DNA of 64,000 nucleotides from Winslowiella toletana (GCF_017875465.1 NZ_JAGGMQ010000001.1:2914001-2978000); one strand, 5' to 3'; positions 38,307-48,512 are shown, counted from the stretch's first letter. Translations and numbers: made by a program. The notes: a model not told the origin generated them from the sequence alone.

Positions 38307-39620
38307 ATGTCTGATACCTCAACCAGCCGCCGTCAGCTGCGTCTTGGACTTTTTGTGCAGCCGCTGGGGCATCATGTCAGTGGCTGGCGTATGACGCAGC
38401 AGCTCGGCTCGCCGACTGATATTGAATGGCTGACGTGGATTGCGCGCAAAGCCGAAGAGGGTACCTTTGATATGTTTTTCGTCGGCGATGCGCTGGCGAC
38501 CAGCGTCTATCGTTTGCCGTCAACCATGGCGCGCCTTGAGCCGCTGACGCTGTTATCGGCGCTGGCGGTGCAGACTAAACATATCGGACTGGCGGCTACC
38601 GCCTCCACCACCTTTAGCGATCCGTTTAATCTGGCGCGTATTTTCTCCTCGCTGGATCATATCAGCCACGGGCGTGCGGCATGGAATGTGGTGACTTCGT
38701 TCTCTACTGATGTGGCGCGCAATTTCAGCCGTGACGATATGCCGGGCCATGCAGAGCGTTATGCCACTGCCCATGAGTTTCTTGAGGTGGCATTCAAGCT
38801 ATGGCAGGGCTGGCAGGAAGGCGCGGTGCAGCCGGATAAACAGAGCGGGCAATATTTTGTCGATGAGAAGATCCAGCCGATCAATCATCAGGGCAAACAT
38901 TTCCAGGTGCAGGGACCGCTGAATATTACCCGCTCGCCGCAGGGGCGTCCGGTGATTATTGAGGCGGGTTCGTCAGCCGATGGACAGAAACTGGCGGCGG
39001 CTACCGCCGAAGTGGTGTTTACCGCTGCGGCCACGCTGGAAGATGCGCAGGCCTTCTACCGTTCGCAGAAACAGCTGGTGGTGGATGCCGGACGTCATCC
39101 CGATCATCTGCTGATCCTGCCGGGCGTGATGCCGATTGTCGGCCACACCCGTGAAGAAGCCTGGGCGACCTGGCGCGAACTCAATCAGCTGGTGGATATC
39201 GATAACGGGATTAAACAGCTCTCCACCCGTTTTGGCATGGACTTAAGCCAGTTTCCGCTGGATGGCCCGGTGCCGGAAGCACCGAATATTGAAGGTGGAC
39301 AGAGCCGGGTAAAATTGCTGACCGATTTAGCCGAGCGCGAAAATCTGACGCTGCGTGAGCTGGCGGCGATCGCCGCCGGGTCCCGTGGGCATCGGGTGCT
39401 GGTCGGCACCGCTGAAGAGATCGCCGATGATTTCCAGCGCTGGCTGGAGCAGGGGGGCGCCGATGGCTTTAATATCATGCCAGCGATTATGCCGGAGCAG
39501 CTGTCGCTGTTTGTCGAGCTGGTGATCCCGGAGTTAAGACGTCGTGGCCTGTTCCGTGAGGAATACCAGTACAGCACGCTGCGGCAAAATCTTGGCTTGC
39601 CAGCGCCAGAAAAGGTCTAA
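38307..39620 (+). CDS. FMN-dependent monooxygenase, NtaA/SnaA/DszA family (YxeK-like)
   Basis: A 437-aa flavin monooxygenase of the bacterial-luciferase fold. Family marks are RLGLFVQPLGHHVSGWR at the start, ARKAEEGTFDMFFVGDA (46-62), PLTLLSALAVQTKHIGLAATASTTFSDPFNLAR, and LDHISHGRAAWNVVTS (FMN site region). The C-terminal half has GTAEEIADDFQRWLEQGGADGFNIM. Such enzymes need a separate flavin reductase, which is not encoded nearby. NtaA/DszA-family enzymes split C-N or C-S bonds; YxeK of B. subtilis cleaves the C-S bond of N-acetyl-S-(2-succino)cysteine to oxaloacetate and N-acetylcysteine. The gene ends the island and is followed by a strong hairpin. Confidence 0.85.
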   Translation: MSDTSTSRRQLRLGLFVQPLGHHVSGWRMTQQLGSPTDIEWLTWIARKAEEGTFDMFFVGDALATSVYRLPSTMARLEPLTLLSALAVQTKHIGLAATASTTFSDPFNLARIFSSLDHISHGRAAWNVVTSFSTDVARNFSRDDMPGHAERYATAHEFLEVAFKLWQGWQEGAVQPDKQSGQYFVDEKIQPINHQGKHFQVQGPLNITRSPQGRPVIIEAGSSADGQKLAAATAEVVFTAAATLEDAQAFYRSQKQLVVDAGRHPDHLLILPGVMPIVGHTREEAWATWRELNQLVDIDNGIKQLSTRFGMDLSQFPLDGPVPEAPNIEGGQSRVKLLTDLAERENLTLRELAAIAAGSRGHRVLVGTAEEIADDFQRWLEQGGADGFNIMPAIMPEQLSLFVELVIPELRRRGLFREEYQYSTLRQNLGLPAPEKV

Positions 39621-39632
39621 CTCTATGATTCT

Positions 39633-39665
39633 GCCCCTCTTCAGCCACTTCGGCTGAAGAGGGGC
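39633..39665 (+). terminator. Hairpin at the end of the island
   Basis: A perfect 14-bp stem GCCCCTCTTCAGCC / GGCTGAAGAGGGGC with a 5-nt loop, 12 bp after the monooxygenase stop. The trailing T-run is poor (GTTAGC), but the stem is strong. Confidence 0.7.
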
Positions 39666-39721
39666 GTTAGCATGCTGTGTCGAACTTTTAGGCGTTCGCA
39701 CTTCCTTTGTGAACAAAGGAC

Positions 39722-39750
39722 TTGCCATCATTTTCGAACAAGGCCATAAT
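39722..39750 (+). promoter_or_regulatory. Promoter of tRNA-Gly copies 2 and 3 with a structured leader
   Basis: TTGCCA, 17 bp, CATAAT, a near-consensus sigma-70 promoter 121 bp before tRNA-Gly copy 2. The leader can form two hairpins, CCATTCC/GGAATGG (39756-39776) and AACCTTTT/AAAAGGTT (39782-39803). It lets these two tRNAs be made although the island separates them from the promoter at 27063. Confidence 0.65.
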
Positions 39751-39870
39751 AGCGTCCATTCCTGATAGGGGAATGGTTAAAAACCTTTTCTAATCAAAAG
39801 GTTAGAGATCGAAATTGGGTCTCGGAATGTAAAAAAATGATTTTCGCTGTTTACAGCAACCAGTTCCAAA

Positions 39871-39946
<76 letters not shown>

Positions 39947-39988
39947 AAATATGATTTTGCTGTCTTACAGCACACCAGTAGTTCCTAA

Positions 39989-40064
<76 letters not shown>

Positions 40065-40092
40065 GGTTTTCTTCTTACCTTTTCCAGATGAA

Positions 40093-40341
40093 TTATCCAC
40101 AGCGATAACCCACCTGCGCATCCGTATGTTTCCAGTTTGTCAAAATGTTTTAAACAGAGTTATCCACAGGCGTACTGTTTTTAATCGCGATCAAACTTAT
40201 CAGCATTTTCTTACATATACTTATTACTTTACTGAATTTAAACGAAAAATTATTATTTCAATTTGTTAGCTGGATCACTTGTTGTGCCTGTGACAGTTGA
40301 ATGACAACGCTTTTTTATTTTTATTCACAGCATGTGGAAAA
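40093..40341. promoter_or_regulatory. DnaA-box cluster, probable datA equivalent
   Basis: The 311-bp gene-free region between tRNA-Gly copy 3 and queG has two perfect DnaA boxes TTATCCACA at 40093-40101 and 40160-40168, a TTATTCACA box at 40321-40329, and a reverse TTTTCCACA (one mismatch) at 40333-40341. Between them is a strongly AT-rich stretch with TTTCAATTTGTTA (40256-40268), one mismatch from the IHF consensus. E. coli datA, a DnaA-titrating site that promotes DnaA-ATP hydrolysis with IHF, lies at the same place beside glyVXY. No other gene or origin feature is seen. Confidence 0.7.
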
Positions 40342-40375
40342 CGTTTTTCTGCCCGCAGCGCAACTAATTGTACAT

Positions 40376-41515
40376 TTATGCATCGCGCGGTAATCCCTTC
40401 TCAATGGCGCGAACCAGTCGTTTTTGCTGTGGGCGTTGTACTTCAATCGTGTGTTCAGCGCGTTTGTTCTGCTGCTGGCTAATCGACCAGTGGATATGTT
40501 CATCCAGCATGGCGTTTTCGCCCAGCCTTGAGCTCAGCGAAGCGATGATTTCCTCATCCCAGGGCGCGTTGCCCATCGCCACCGCCACATTGCGCAGCCA
40601 GCGCAGATGACCAATGCGGCGTATCGCCGATCCTTCGGTAATACGCAAAAATTTTGTTTCATCCCAGGCGAAAAGCTCGGTTAAAGGCGGGGCATGCAAT
40701 ACTGCGCGTGGGCTGAAGTCATCCTCATCAGTGAGCTGGCCATAGCGATTCCATGGACAAATCAGCTGGCAATCATCACAGCCATAGATGCGGTTGCCAA
40801 TCAGCGGGCGAAATTCTTCCGGGATCGCGCCTTCCAGCTCAATCGTCAGATACGAGATACAGCGTCGCGCATCGACCACATAGGGTTCGACAATCGCGCC
40901 GGTCGGGCAGGTGGTGATACAGGCAACGCAGCGGCCACAGTTCTCTTCCTGCGGCTGATCGACCGGTAGCGGGATATCAATTAACAGCTCGCCCAGAAAA
41001 AACCAGGAACCTGCCTCACGATTAAGTATCAAAGAGTGTTTACCGGTCCAGCCTAAACCGGCTTTGGCGGCCAGCGGGCGCTCCAGCAGCGGCGCGGAGT
41101 CGACAAACGGGCGATATTGCGCGTCGCCACAGCGTTCGCGGATCATATCGCCAAGCTTTTTCAGGCGATTGCGCAATACTTTGTGATAATCACGACCCAG
41201 CGCATAACGACTAACATATCCCAGACGCGGATTTTTTAACGTGCTGGCAAACGCTGCTTTGGCGGGCAGATAGTTCATCCGCACGCTAATCACGCGCAGT
41301 GTCCCGGGCAACAGTTCATGCGGACGGGCGCGCATCATGCCATGACGCGCCATCCAGTCCATTTCGCCATGGTACTGTTTGTCCAGCCATGCCTGCAGGC
41401 GCGGTTCTTCCGCGGTTAAATCGGTATCACAAATACCGACTTGCTGAAAACCGAGAGAGAGGCCCCACTGTTTTATATCCAGGGCAAGCTGATGAAGATC
41501 GAGAGGGTGCGACAT
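40376..41515 (-). CDS. queG: QueG, epoxyqueuosine reductase
   Basis: Cobalamin- and Fe-S-dependent enzyme for the last step of queuosine synthesis in tRNA. The 379-aa protein has the N-terminal cobalamin-binding reductase domain (WTGKHSLILNREAGSWFFLGELL) and two [4Fe-4S] motifs, CGRCVACITTCPTGAI and a later set ending CDDCQLICPWN. The C-terminal region has HEAT-like helices. ATG 41515 is used, giving [18 protein letters not shown], as in E. coli. Its start codon overlaps that of divergent nnr within the tetranucleotide CATG, so each gene's promoter must lie inside the other's coding sequence. Confidence 0.96.
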   Translation of the reverse strand: MSHPLDLHQLALDIKQWGLSLGFQQVGICDTDLTAEEPRLQAWLDKQYHGEMDWMARHGMMRARPHELLPGTLRVISVRMNYLPAKAAFASTLKNPRLGYVSRYALGRDYHKVLRNRLKKLGDMIRERCGDAQYRPFVDSAPLLERPLAAKAGLGWTGKHSLILNREAGSWFFLGELLIDIPLPVDQPQEENCGRCVACITTCPTGAIVEPYVVDARRCISYLTIELEGAIPEEFRPLIGNRIYGCDDCQLICPWNRYGQLTDEDDFSPRAVLHAPPLTELFAWDETKFLRITEGSAIRRIGHLRWLRNVAVAMGNAPWDEEIIASLSSRLGENAMLDEHIHWSISQQQNKRAEHTIEVQRPQQKRLVRAIEKGLPRDA

Positions 41516-43037
41516 GACTGACCATAACCAAAAAGAAAACCAGCGCAGTTTACCACACTCTGTCTGGCCTGCGCAGGCGCTGGGCCAGCTGGAAATCAGC
41601 GCCGCCGATACCCTTGGCATTACGCTGTTCGAACTGATGCAACGCGCCGGTGGCGCAGCCTTTGAACATCTTCGCCGTCGCTGGCCCGCGGCGCAGCACT
41701 GGCTGATTTTATGTGGCCACGGCAATAACGGCGGCGATGGCTATATTATTGCGCGACTGGCGCAGGCGGCCGGGTTGCACGTGACGCTGCTGGCCTGTGA
41801 AGGCAGCAAAGCGCTGCCGGAAGAGGCGCAGGCTGCGCGTGACGGCTGGCTGGCGGCGGGCGGAGTGATTCATGCCGCCGATGCCCTGTGGCCAGAACGG
41901 GTTGAGGTGATTGTTGATGCCCTGTTGGGCACCGGCTTAAACCGTCCGCCGCAAGCGCCTTACGACGCGCTGATTGCCAGAGCCAATCAGCATCCGGCGC
42001 CGGTGTTTGCCGTTGATATTCCTTCCGGCTTGCAGGCCAGCAATGGCGTTGCGGCTGGCGAGGCGATGGTGGCGGCAGAGACGCTGACGTTTATTGCGCT
42101 GAAACCTGGCCTGCTGACTGGTAAAGCGCGCGACTATGTCGGGGAATTACACCATCACGCACTGGGGCTGGAAGCCTGGCTGAGCGCGCAGCAGGCACCG
42201 ATGGCGCGTTATGATGCACAACGGTTATCTGACTGGCTGAAACCGCGGCGCGCCACGTCGCACAAAGGCGATAATGGCCGTTTATTGATTATTGGTGGCG
42301 ACCACGGCACTGCTGGCGCCATCCGCATGACCGGGGAAGCGGCGCTGCGTAGCGGTGCAGGATTAGTGCGAGTACTCACTCACAAAGAGAATATCGCTCC
42401 GCTGCTGACCGCAGTGCCGGAATTGATGGTGCAGGATTTAACGGCGCAAAGTCTTGATGACGGGCTGGAATGGGCCGATGTGATCGTTATCGGCCCTGGT
42501 CTCGGTCAGGGAGAATGGGCTAAGAAGGCACTGAAAAAGGTCGAAAATAGCCGTAAACCGATGCTTTGGGACGCAGATGCGCTTAACCTGCTGGCAATCA
42601 GCCCGGAGAAGCGTCAGAATCGGGTGATTACGCCGCACCCGGGCGAAGCTGCACGGTTGCTTAATGTCAAAACAGCTGAAATTGAGAGTGACCGCTTACA
42701 TGCGGCGCAACGCCTGGTAAAACGCTATGGCGGGGTGGTGGTGCTGAAAGGTTCCGGCACCCTTATCGCCAGCCAGCAGGGCGAAATCGCCTTTGCTGAT
42801 GTCGGCAATGCCGGCATGGGCAGTGGTGGTATGGGCGATGTGCTTTCCGGTATCATCGGCGCACTGTTGGGACAGAAACTCTCATTGTATGATGCTGCCT
42901 GCGCCGGTTGTGTGGTGCATGGCGCCGCCGCTGACGCCAGAGCCGCACGCTATGGCACGCGCGGGATGTTAGCGACCGATCTGCTTTCCGAGCTGTACCT
43001 GTTTGTCAATCCTGAGATCTCGAATACTAAAGCATGA
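41514..43037 (+). CDS. nnr: Nnr (YjeF), bifunctional NAD(P)HX epimerase/dehydratase
   Basis: Repairs damaged NADH and NADPH hydrates. The 507-aa protein fuses an N-terminal epimerase (about 1-225, with [17 protein letters not shown] and [16 protein letters not shown]) to a C-terminal ADP-dependent dehydratase (about 235-505, with [38 protein letters not shown] and [22 protein letters not shown]). Start as discussed for queG. It overlaps tsaE by 4 bp and heads the nnr-tsaE-amiB-mutL-miaA-hfq-hflXKC supraoperon known in enterobacteria. Confidence 0.97.
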   Translation: MTDHNQKENQRSLPHSVWPAQALGQLEISAADTLGITLFELMQRAGGAAFEHLRRRWPAAQHWLILCGHGNNGGDGYIIARLAQAAGLHVTLLACEGSKALPEEAQAARDGWLAAGGVIHAADALWPERVEVIVDALLGTGLNRPPQAPYDALIARANQHPAPVFAVDIPSGLQASNGVAAGEAMVAAETLTFIALKPGLLTGKARDYVGELHHHALGLEAWLSAQQAPMARYDAQRLSDWLKPRRATSHKGDNGRLLIIGGDHGTAGAIRMTGEAALRSGAGLVRVLTHKENIAPLLTAVPELMVQDLTAQSLDDGLEWADVIVIGPGLGQGEWAKKALKKVENSRKPMLWDADALNLLAISPEKRQNRVITPHPGEAARLLNVKTAEIESDRLHAAQRLVKRYGGVVVLKGSGTLIASQQGEIAFADVGNAGMGSGGMGDVLSGIIGALLGQKLSLYDAACAGCVVHGAAADARAARYGTRGMLATDLLSELYLFVNPEISNTKA

Positions 43038-43510
43038 ATACCAGTGTTATCGCATTGCCCGATGAGGCAGCCACCCTTGAACTGGGGGCCCAACTGGCCC
43101 GCGTCTGCGACAGCGCGGCGGTGATCCATCTTTATGGCGATTTAGGTGCCGGTAAAACCACCTTTAGTCGCGGATTTTTACAGGCGCTGGGTCATCAGGG
43201 CAATGTGAAAAGCCCGACCTACACCCTGGTTGAACCCTATACGCTTCCCGCGCGTACGGTTTACCATTTTGATCTCTATCGGCTGGCCGATCCTGAAGAG
43301 CTGGAGTTTATGGGAATTCGTGACTATTTCGCTGAGGATACCATCTGCCTGGTGGAGTGGCCGCAGCAGGGGGAAGGCGTATTGCCGCCGCCTGATTTAG
43401 CCCTGCATCTGCACTATCAGGCGCAGGCGCGCCTGGCGGAAATCACCGCCGTTTCTCCTGCCGGCATGCGTATGTTGCAGCAGTTCACCGCGAACAAGGA
43501 AAGCTCATGA
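43034..43510 (+). CDS. tsaE: TsaE, tRNA t6A37 biosynthesis ATPase
   Basis: P-loop ATPase that, with TsaB and TsaD, forms threonylcarbamoyl adenosine at tRNA position 37. The 158-aa product has Walker [16 protein letters not shown] and the family motifs [30 protein letters not shown] and CLVEWPQQG. It overlaps nnr by 4 bp and amiB by 4 bp. A second tRNA A37 enzyme, miaA, is in the same gene string. Confidence 0.97.
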   Translation: MNTSVIALPDEAATLELGAQLARVCDSAAVIHLYGDLGAGKTTFSRGFLQALGHQGNVKSPTYTLVEPYTLPARTVYHFDLYRLADPEELEFMGIRDYFAEDTICLVEWPQQGEGVLPPPDLALHLHYQAQARLAEITAVSPAGMRMLQQFTANKESS

Positions 43511-45183
43511 TGTTTCGCGTTAAATTAGCGTTTATTCTGGCATGTTGTCTGGTTTCATTCTCTTCAGTTGCAGCAAATCTGTCTGATATTCAGGTCTCCA
43601 ATGGCGGCAGTCAGGCGACGGTGACATTGAGTTTTAACGGGCAACCCGTTTATGGTTTCTTCCCGCTCAGCAAGCCCGACCGGGTGGTGCTGGATATTCG
43701 TCAAAGCGGCGTAATTAAGGGGATCCCGCTGAACTTTAGCGGCGACAATATCGTCAAGCGCATTCGTTCCAGTACGCCAAAAGACAGCAACAGCATTCGT
43801 CTGGTATTTGAACTGACCCAGCCAGCGCGCACCCGCGCGGTAACGCAGCGTAATGGCAATAATTACAATGTGGTGTTCACCATCAATGGCACGCAAACCG
43901 CGCAACGCAGCAGTTCGCGCCCGGCTGAGGTGAGCAGCGCAACGCGCAATCCGGTGACGTCGAGCGCACCGGCGGAACCCGTCAGTAATCCGTTTAATGG
44001 CAACAAAGTTACGGCGGTGACCAGCGGCAATACGCGCGTGGAGCCAGGCCGTCGCGCCAGTGCTAACGATACCGTGGTGGTGGCGATCGATGCCGGACAC
44101 GGTGGCCAGGATCCGGGGGCGATTGGCGCTAACGGCCTGAAAGAGAAGAATGTCACTATCGCCATTGCGCGTAAGCTGAAAGCGCTGCTGAATGATGACC
44201 CGATGTTTAAAGGGGTATTAACCCGCGATGGCGACTACTTTATTTCAGTAATGGGCCGCTCGGACGTGGCGCGTAAGCAGAACGCCAATGTGCTGGTATC
44301 GATTCACGCTGACGCCGCGCCAAACCGCAGCGCCTCCGGCGCATCGGTCTGGGTGCTGTCTAACCGCCGCGCTAACAGTGAGATGGCCAACTGGCTGGAG
44401 CAGCATGAGAAGCAGTCAGAACTGCTGGGTGGCGCCGGTGATCTACTGGCCAACAGCCAGGCTGACCCCTACCTGAGTCAGGCGGTGCTGGATCTGCAGT
44501 TTGGTCATTCGCAGCGCGTCGGTTATGACGTTGCGGTAAAAGTGATTGCTCAGTTACAAAGTGTGGGTTCACTGCATAAACGCCGTCCTGAGCATGCCAG
44601 CCTTGGCGTGCTGCGTTCGCCAGATATTCCGTCTCTGCTGGTGGAAACCGGCTTTATCAGTAACCCTTCGGAGGAGCGACTGCTTGGCAGTAGCGCGTAT
44701 CAGGAGAAGATTGCCCAGTCGATTTATAAAGGACTGCGTAACTACTTCCTGTCACACCCGCTACAGTCCTTCCCAAAGGAGGAAAACCGACCGTTGCAGT
44801 CAGCAGCGGCGGTTAATGTCGAGGCAAACAGTGCGCCTGCGGGCACCACTTATACTGGCGCGACAACGCGCCATGTAGTGCAGCGTGGCGAAACGCTGTC
44901 CGGGATTGCTGCGCGCTATGGCGTCAGTATGTCGACCATGCGTTCGCTGAATAATCTGAAAAAAGATGGCGTCTGGGTCGGCCAGCGTTTAAAAGTCCCG
45001 GCTGACGCCACCCGCACCGCTGCTGTCAGCAGCAAACCGAAAAAGCATAAAGTGGTGCGCGGTGACTCACTGACGGCGATTGCCGCCCATTATGGCGTCA
45101 GCTCGAAAGCCATTATGCAGGCGAATAATATGAAGAGCGCTAATGTGATGCTGGGGCAGACGCTGACGATACCGGCTTCATAA
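43507..45183 (+). CDS. amiB: AmiB, N-acetylmuramoyl-L-alanine amidase
   Basis: Periplasmic amidase that splits septal peptidoglycan at cell division after activation by EnvC. The 558-aa precursor has a signal peptide (1-23), an AMIN targeting domain (about 25-125), a Ser/Thr/Pro-rich linker, a zinc amidase_3 domain ([18 protein letters not shown], later SIHADAAP and [11 protein letters not shown]), and two C-terminal LysM repeats ([17 protein letters not shown] and [17 protein letters not shown]). E. coli AmiB has one LysM less certain and is 445 aa; the longer C-terminal region with two LysM repeats is typical of many other enterobacteria. A GC-rich hairpin element separates it from mutL. 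Confidence 0.95.
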   Translation: MMFRVKLAFILACCLVSFSSVAANLSDIQVSNGGSQATVTLSFNGQPVYGFFPLSKPDRVVLDIRQSGVIKGIPLNFSGDNIVKRIRSSTPKDSNSIRLVFELTQPARTRAVTQRNGNNYNVVFTINGTQTAQRSSSRPAEVSSATRNPVTSSAPAEPVSNPFNGNKVTAVTSGNTRVEPGRRASANDTVVVAIDAGHGGQDPGAIGANGLKEKNVTIAIARKLKALLNDDPMFKGVLTRDGDYFISVMGRSDVARKQNANVLVSIHADAAPNRSASGASVWVLSNRRANSEMANWLEQHEKQSELLGGAGDLLANSQADPYLSQAVLDLQFGHSQRVGYDVAVKVIAQLQSVGSLHKRRPEHASLGVLRSPDIPSLLVETGFISNPSEERLLGSSAYQEKIAQSIYKGLRNYFLSHPLQSFPKEENRPLQSAAAVNVEANSAPAGTTYTGATTRHVVQRGETLSGIAARYGVSMSTMRSLNNLKKDGVWVGQRLKVPADATRTAAVSSKPKKHKVVRGDSLTAIAAHYGVSSKAIMQANNMKSANVMLGQTLTIPAS

Positions 45184-45194
45184 ACCACTAATTC

Positions 45195-45263
45195 ACTGTA
45201 GCGTTCTCGCCGCCCGTGGCAATGCCTCGATATCGGACGGGAGGCGATAACGCCTCCCCTACG
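45195..45263. repeat. GGGCGGCG-family element between amiB and mutL
   Basis: A 69-bp element starting CTGTAGCGTTCTCGCCGCCCGT, a half copy of the hairpin family, and ending in its own 8-bp hairpin GGGAGGCG ATAA CGCCTCCC plus CTACGG. It could end part of the amiB transcript. Flanks GTAG/CTAC are shared with the other copies. Confidence 0.65.
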
Positions 45264-45288
45264 GTTTTACAGATCAAAAGGATTAACC

Positions 45289-47130
45289 ATGCCCATTCAG
45301 GTGTTACCTCCTCAGCTGGCTAACCAAATTGCGGCTGGTGAGGTGGTTGAGCGTCCGGCGTCGGTGGTCAAGGAGTTGGTAGAAAACAGCCTGGATGCCG
45401 GCGCTACGCGGATTGAGATTGATATCGAGAAAGGTGGCGCCAGACTGATTCGCATCCGCGATAACGGCTGCGGCATCAATAAAGATGAACTGGCAATGGC
45501 GCTGGCGCGTCATGCCACCAGTAAAATCACCAGCCTCGACGATCTGGAAGCGATTGTCAGCCTCGGTTTTCGCGGCGAAGCGCTGGCCAGTATCAGTTCG
45601 GTTTCCCGCCTGACGTTAACTTCCCGTACCGAACAACAGAGCGAAGCCTGGCAGGCTTATGCCGAAGGGCGCGACATGGCGGTGACAATCAGGCCTGCGG
45701 CGCATCCGGTGGGCACCACGCTGGAAGTGCTGGATCTGTTTTATAACACGCCGGCGCGGCGCAAATTTATGCGCACCGAAAAAACCGAATTTACCCACAT
45801 TGATGAAGTCGTGCGCCGCATTGCGCTGGCGCGTTTTGACGTTGCCATTGCGCTGACCCATAACGGCAAGCTGGTACGCCAGTATCGTGGTGTCAGCGAA
45901 GTCAGCCAGCAGGAGCGGCGTCTGGGCGCCATTTGCGGCAGTGCTTTTATGACGCATGCGCTGGCGATTGAGTGGCAGCATGGCGATCTCAACCTGCGCG
46001 GTTGGGTGGCGGATCCTGCCGGTTCACGCCAGGTGACGGAGTTGCAGTATTGCTATGTTAACGGCCGCATGATGCGCGACCGCTTAATCAACCACGCCAT
46101 TCGCCAGGCGTATCAGGACAAGCTGGGTGATGACCATCAACCAGCCTATGTACTCTATCTGCAGATCGATCCGCATCAGGTGGACGTTAACGTCCACCCG
46201 GCCAAGCATGAGGTGCGCTTCCATCAGTCGCGACTGGTGCATGATTTTATCTATCAGGGCGTGCTGAGTGTGTTACAGGAGACGGGTGCGCCACAATTAG
46301 AGGCGCTGGCTGACGATCGGGCGCCGGTCGAACGTCGGCAGCCGGAAAATCGTCAGGCGGCCGGTGGCAATCACTTTGCCACGCCATCACCGGCTTCCGT
46401 TCCGCCCGCAAAAAGCAGCGGCGGAACCGGCGGCGGCGCTAACTGGTCGCGTCAGGAGCCGGTTTATCAGCAGCGCGAAGGCGCGGTGTATCAGCAATTG
46501 CTGAAAACACCGGAGCCGCCGCGCGTCCGTGAAGCGACCACGCCTGTTAAGCCGGAAGAGCCATTACAGAGCCACAGCAACAGCTTTGGCCGGGTGCTGA
46601 CGGTGGTGCGTGAGCAGTACGCGGTAATTGAACGTGGCAACGGCCTGGCATTGCTGGCGCTGGTGGTTGCAGACCGCTGGCTGAAACAGGCGCAGCTCGA
46701 TCCCGGTGAAGAGGGGCTGAAGCCGCAACCGTTGTTAATCCCGGTGAGACTGAAAATGGCCAGGCCCGAACGTGAGGCGATTGGCCGCTTTGCCGGATTA
46801 TTAACCATGATGGGCATGGATTTGCAGGTTGACGCGCAGCATGTGACATTACGCGCGGTGCCTTTACCATTACGCCAACAAAATTTACAAAACTTGATTC
46901 CAGAACTGTTAGGCTATCTCGCCCGGCAGCAGGATGTTGCGCCAGCCTCGGTTGCACAATGGTTGGCGCGCCACACGATGGCAGAACATCCGCACTGGAA
47001 TCACTCGCAGGCGATTACGCTGCTGGCGGAAGTCGAACGACTCTGTCCGGCGCTGATTAAATCGCCACCTTCTGGATTAGTGCAACCGATCGATATTGAT
47101 ACGGCGCAGAACGCCCTGAAGCATGAGTGA
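45289..47130 (+). CDS. mutL: MutL, DNA mismatch repair protein
   Basis: ATPase that links MutS mismatch recognition to MutH and UvrD. The 613-aa protein has the GHKL motifs [19 protein letters not shown] and [11 protein letters not shown], with the MutL signature GFRGEAL. The N-terminal domain extends to about 330, followed by a variable Pro/Gly/Gln-rich linker and a C-terminal dimerisation domain from about 430. No endonuclease motif DQHAxxER is seen, as expected for species that use MutH. It overlaps miaA by 8 bp. Confidence 0.98.
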   Translation: MPIQVLPPQLANQIAAGEVVERPASVVKELVENSLDAGATRIEIDIEKGGARLIRIRDNGCGINKDELAMALARHATSKITSLDDLEAIVSLGFRGEALASISSVSRLTLTSRTEQQSEAWQAYAEGRDMAVTIRPAAHPVGTTLEVLDLFYNTPARRKFMRTEKTEFTHIDEVVRRIALARFDVAIALTHNGKLVRQYRGVSEVSQQERRLGAICGSAFMTHALAIEWQHGDLNLRGWVADPAGSRQVTELQYCYVNGRMMRDRLINHAIRQAYQDKLGDDHQPAYVLYLQIDPHQVDVNVHPAKHEVRFHQSRLVHDFIYQGVLSVLQETGAPQLEALADDRAPVERRQPENRQAAGGNHFATPSPASVPPAKSSGGTGGGANWSRQEPVYQQREGAVYQQLLKTPEPPRVREATTPVKPEEPLQSHSNSFGRVLTVVREQYAVIERGNGLALLALVVADRWLKQAQLDPGEEGLKPQPLLIPVRLKMARPEREAIGRFAGLLTMMGMDLQVDAQHVTLRAVPLPLRQQNLQNLIPELLGYLARQQDVAPASVAQWLARHTMAEHPHWNHSQAITLLAEVERLCPALIKSPPSGLVQPIDIDTAQNALKHE

Positions 47131-48073
47131 CAGAACAATGGCGAGCCTGCCTGAGGCAATTTTTTTGATGGGGCCCACGGCCTCCGGTAAGACCGCGTTA
47201 GCCATTGAGCTGCGCAAACATCTGCCGGTTGAGCTGATCAGCGTTGACTCCGCATTGATTTACCGCGGGATGGATATTGGCACCGCCAAGCCTTCCGCTG
47301 CTGAGTTAGCGCAGGCGCCGCATCGACTGCTGGATATTCGCGATCCTGCGCAAGCTTACTCGGCGGCGGAGTTTCGACGTGATGCATTAGCAGAAATGGC
47401 GGAGATTAGTCGTGAAGGCCGAATTCCGTTGCTTGTTGGTGGTACCATGCTCTACTACAAGGCGTTATTAGATGGGTTGTCGCCGTTGCCCTCGGCCGAC
47501 CCGGAAGTGCGTCAGCGTATTGAGCAGATGGCGAGTGAAAAAGGTTGGGAAGCCTTACACCGTCAATTATGTGAGATAGATCCCGTTGCTGGTAGTCGTA
47601 TTCATCCGAATGATCCCCAGAGACTCTCGCGAGCACTGGAAGTTTTTTTCATTTCGGGTAAAACTTTAACGGAGCTGACAAAAACTTCGGGCGAAGCGTT
47701 GCCTTACAATGTCAGTCAGTTCGCGATCGCGCCACAAAATCGCGAACTGATACACCAGCGTATTGAACTGCGTTTTCAACAGATGTTAGCGTCAGGTTTT
47801 GAAGCGGAGGCTCGGGCACTGTTTGCACGAGAAGATTTGCATACGGACTTGCCTTCCATTCGTTGTGTGGGATATCGCCAGATGTGGTCATACCTTGCTG
47901 GCGAGATCGATTATGACGAAATGGTTTATCGGGGAATTTGCGCGACCCGGCAGCTGGCTAAGCGTCAGATCACCTGGTTACGTGGCTGGCAGAATGTTCA
48001 CTGGCTTGACAGCGAACAGCCTGAATTAGCCCGTGATGCGGTATTACAGGTTCTTAGTGCGAAGCATGGGTGA
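47123..48073 (+). CDS. miaA: MiaA, tRNA dimethylallyltransferase
   Basis: Adds the isopentenyl group to A37 of tRNAs that read UNN codons. The 316-aa protein begins with the P-loop [14 protein letters not shown], then [17 protein letters not shown], the DMAPP site [18 protein letters not shown], and the C-terminal [12 protein letters not shown] and [16 protein letters not shown]. It overlaps the end of mutL; hfq is 103 bp downstream, where E. coli has hfq promoters. Confidence 0.98.
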   Translation: MSDRTMASLPEAIFLMGPTASGKTALAIELRKHLPVELISVDSALIYRGMDIGTAKPSAAELAQAPHRLLDIRDPAQAYSAAEFRRDALAEMAEISREGRIPLLVGGTMLYYKALLDGLSPLPSADPEVRQRIEQMASEKGWEALHRQLCEIDPVAGSRIHPNDPQRLSRALEVFFISGKTLTELTKTSGEALPYNVSQFAIAPQNRELIHQRIELRFQQMLASGFEAEARALFAREDLHTDLPSIRCVGYRQMWSYLAGEIDYDEMVYRGICATRQLAKRQITWLRGWQNVHWLDSEQPELARDAVLQVLSAKHG

Positions 48074-48176
48074 TTGTGTACAATTGGTGCGTAATCGTGC
48101 GCGAATTTTTTACGTAGTATTTCAGAGTCGCAGGGCTCTTAAGTAACAAACAACAAGCATATAAGGAAAAGATAGA

Positions 48177-48491
48177 ATGGCTAAGGGGCAATCATTGCAA
48201 GATCCGTTCTTGAACGCGCTGCGTCGTGAACGTGTTCCGGTTTCGATTTATTTGGTGAATGGTATCAAACTGCAGGGTCAGATTGAGTCTTTTGATCAGT
48301 TTGTTATTTTATTGAAAAACACGGTTAGCCAGATGGTGTATAAGCACGCAATCTCTACCGTGGTTCCGTCCCGTCCGGTTTCCCATCACAGTAATAGTGC
48401 GGGTGGCGGTACCAGCAGCAACTATCATCACAGTGGCAGTACAACGGCAGCGCCTTCGCAGCCACAACAAGACGGTGAGAACGCTGAGTAA
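48177..48491 (+). CDS. hfq: Hfq, RNA chaperone
   Basis: Hexameric Sm-like protein that pairs small RNAs with mRNAs. The 104-aa product has the conserved core [49 protein letters not shown] and the Sm2 motif [14 protein letters not shown]. After residue 66 comes a flexible tail rich in Ser, His, Gly and Gln, of usual length. The start has AAGGAAAAG before it. A hairpin lies between it and hflX. Confidence 0.99.
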   Translation: MAKGQSLQDPFLNALRRERVPVSIYLVNGIKLQGQIESFDQFVILLKNTVSQMVYKHAISTVVPSRPVSHHSNSAGGGTSSNYHHSGSTTAAPSQPQQDGENAE

Positions 48492-48512
48492 GCGCGTTTG
48501 CCGTTCTGCCTT

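Noticed and set aside
27209..39870. Integrase or transposase responsible for the tRNA-Gly island
   Set aside because: All genes in the interval are metabolic or transport genes; no recombinase, insertion-sequence end or extra tRNA 3' fragment was seen.
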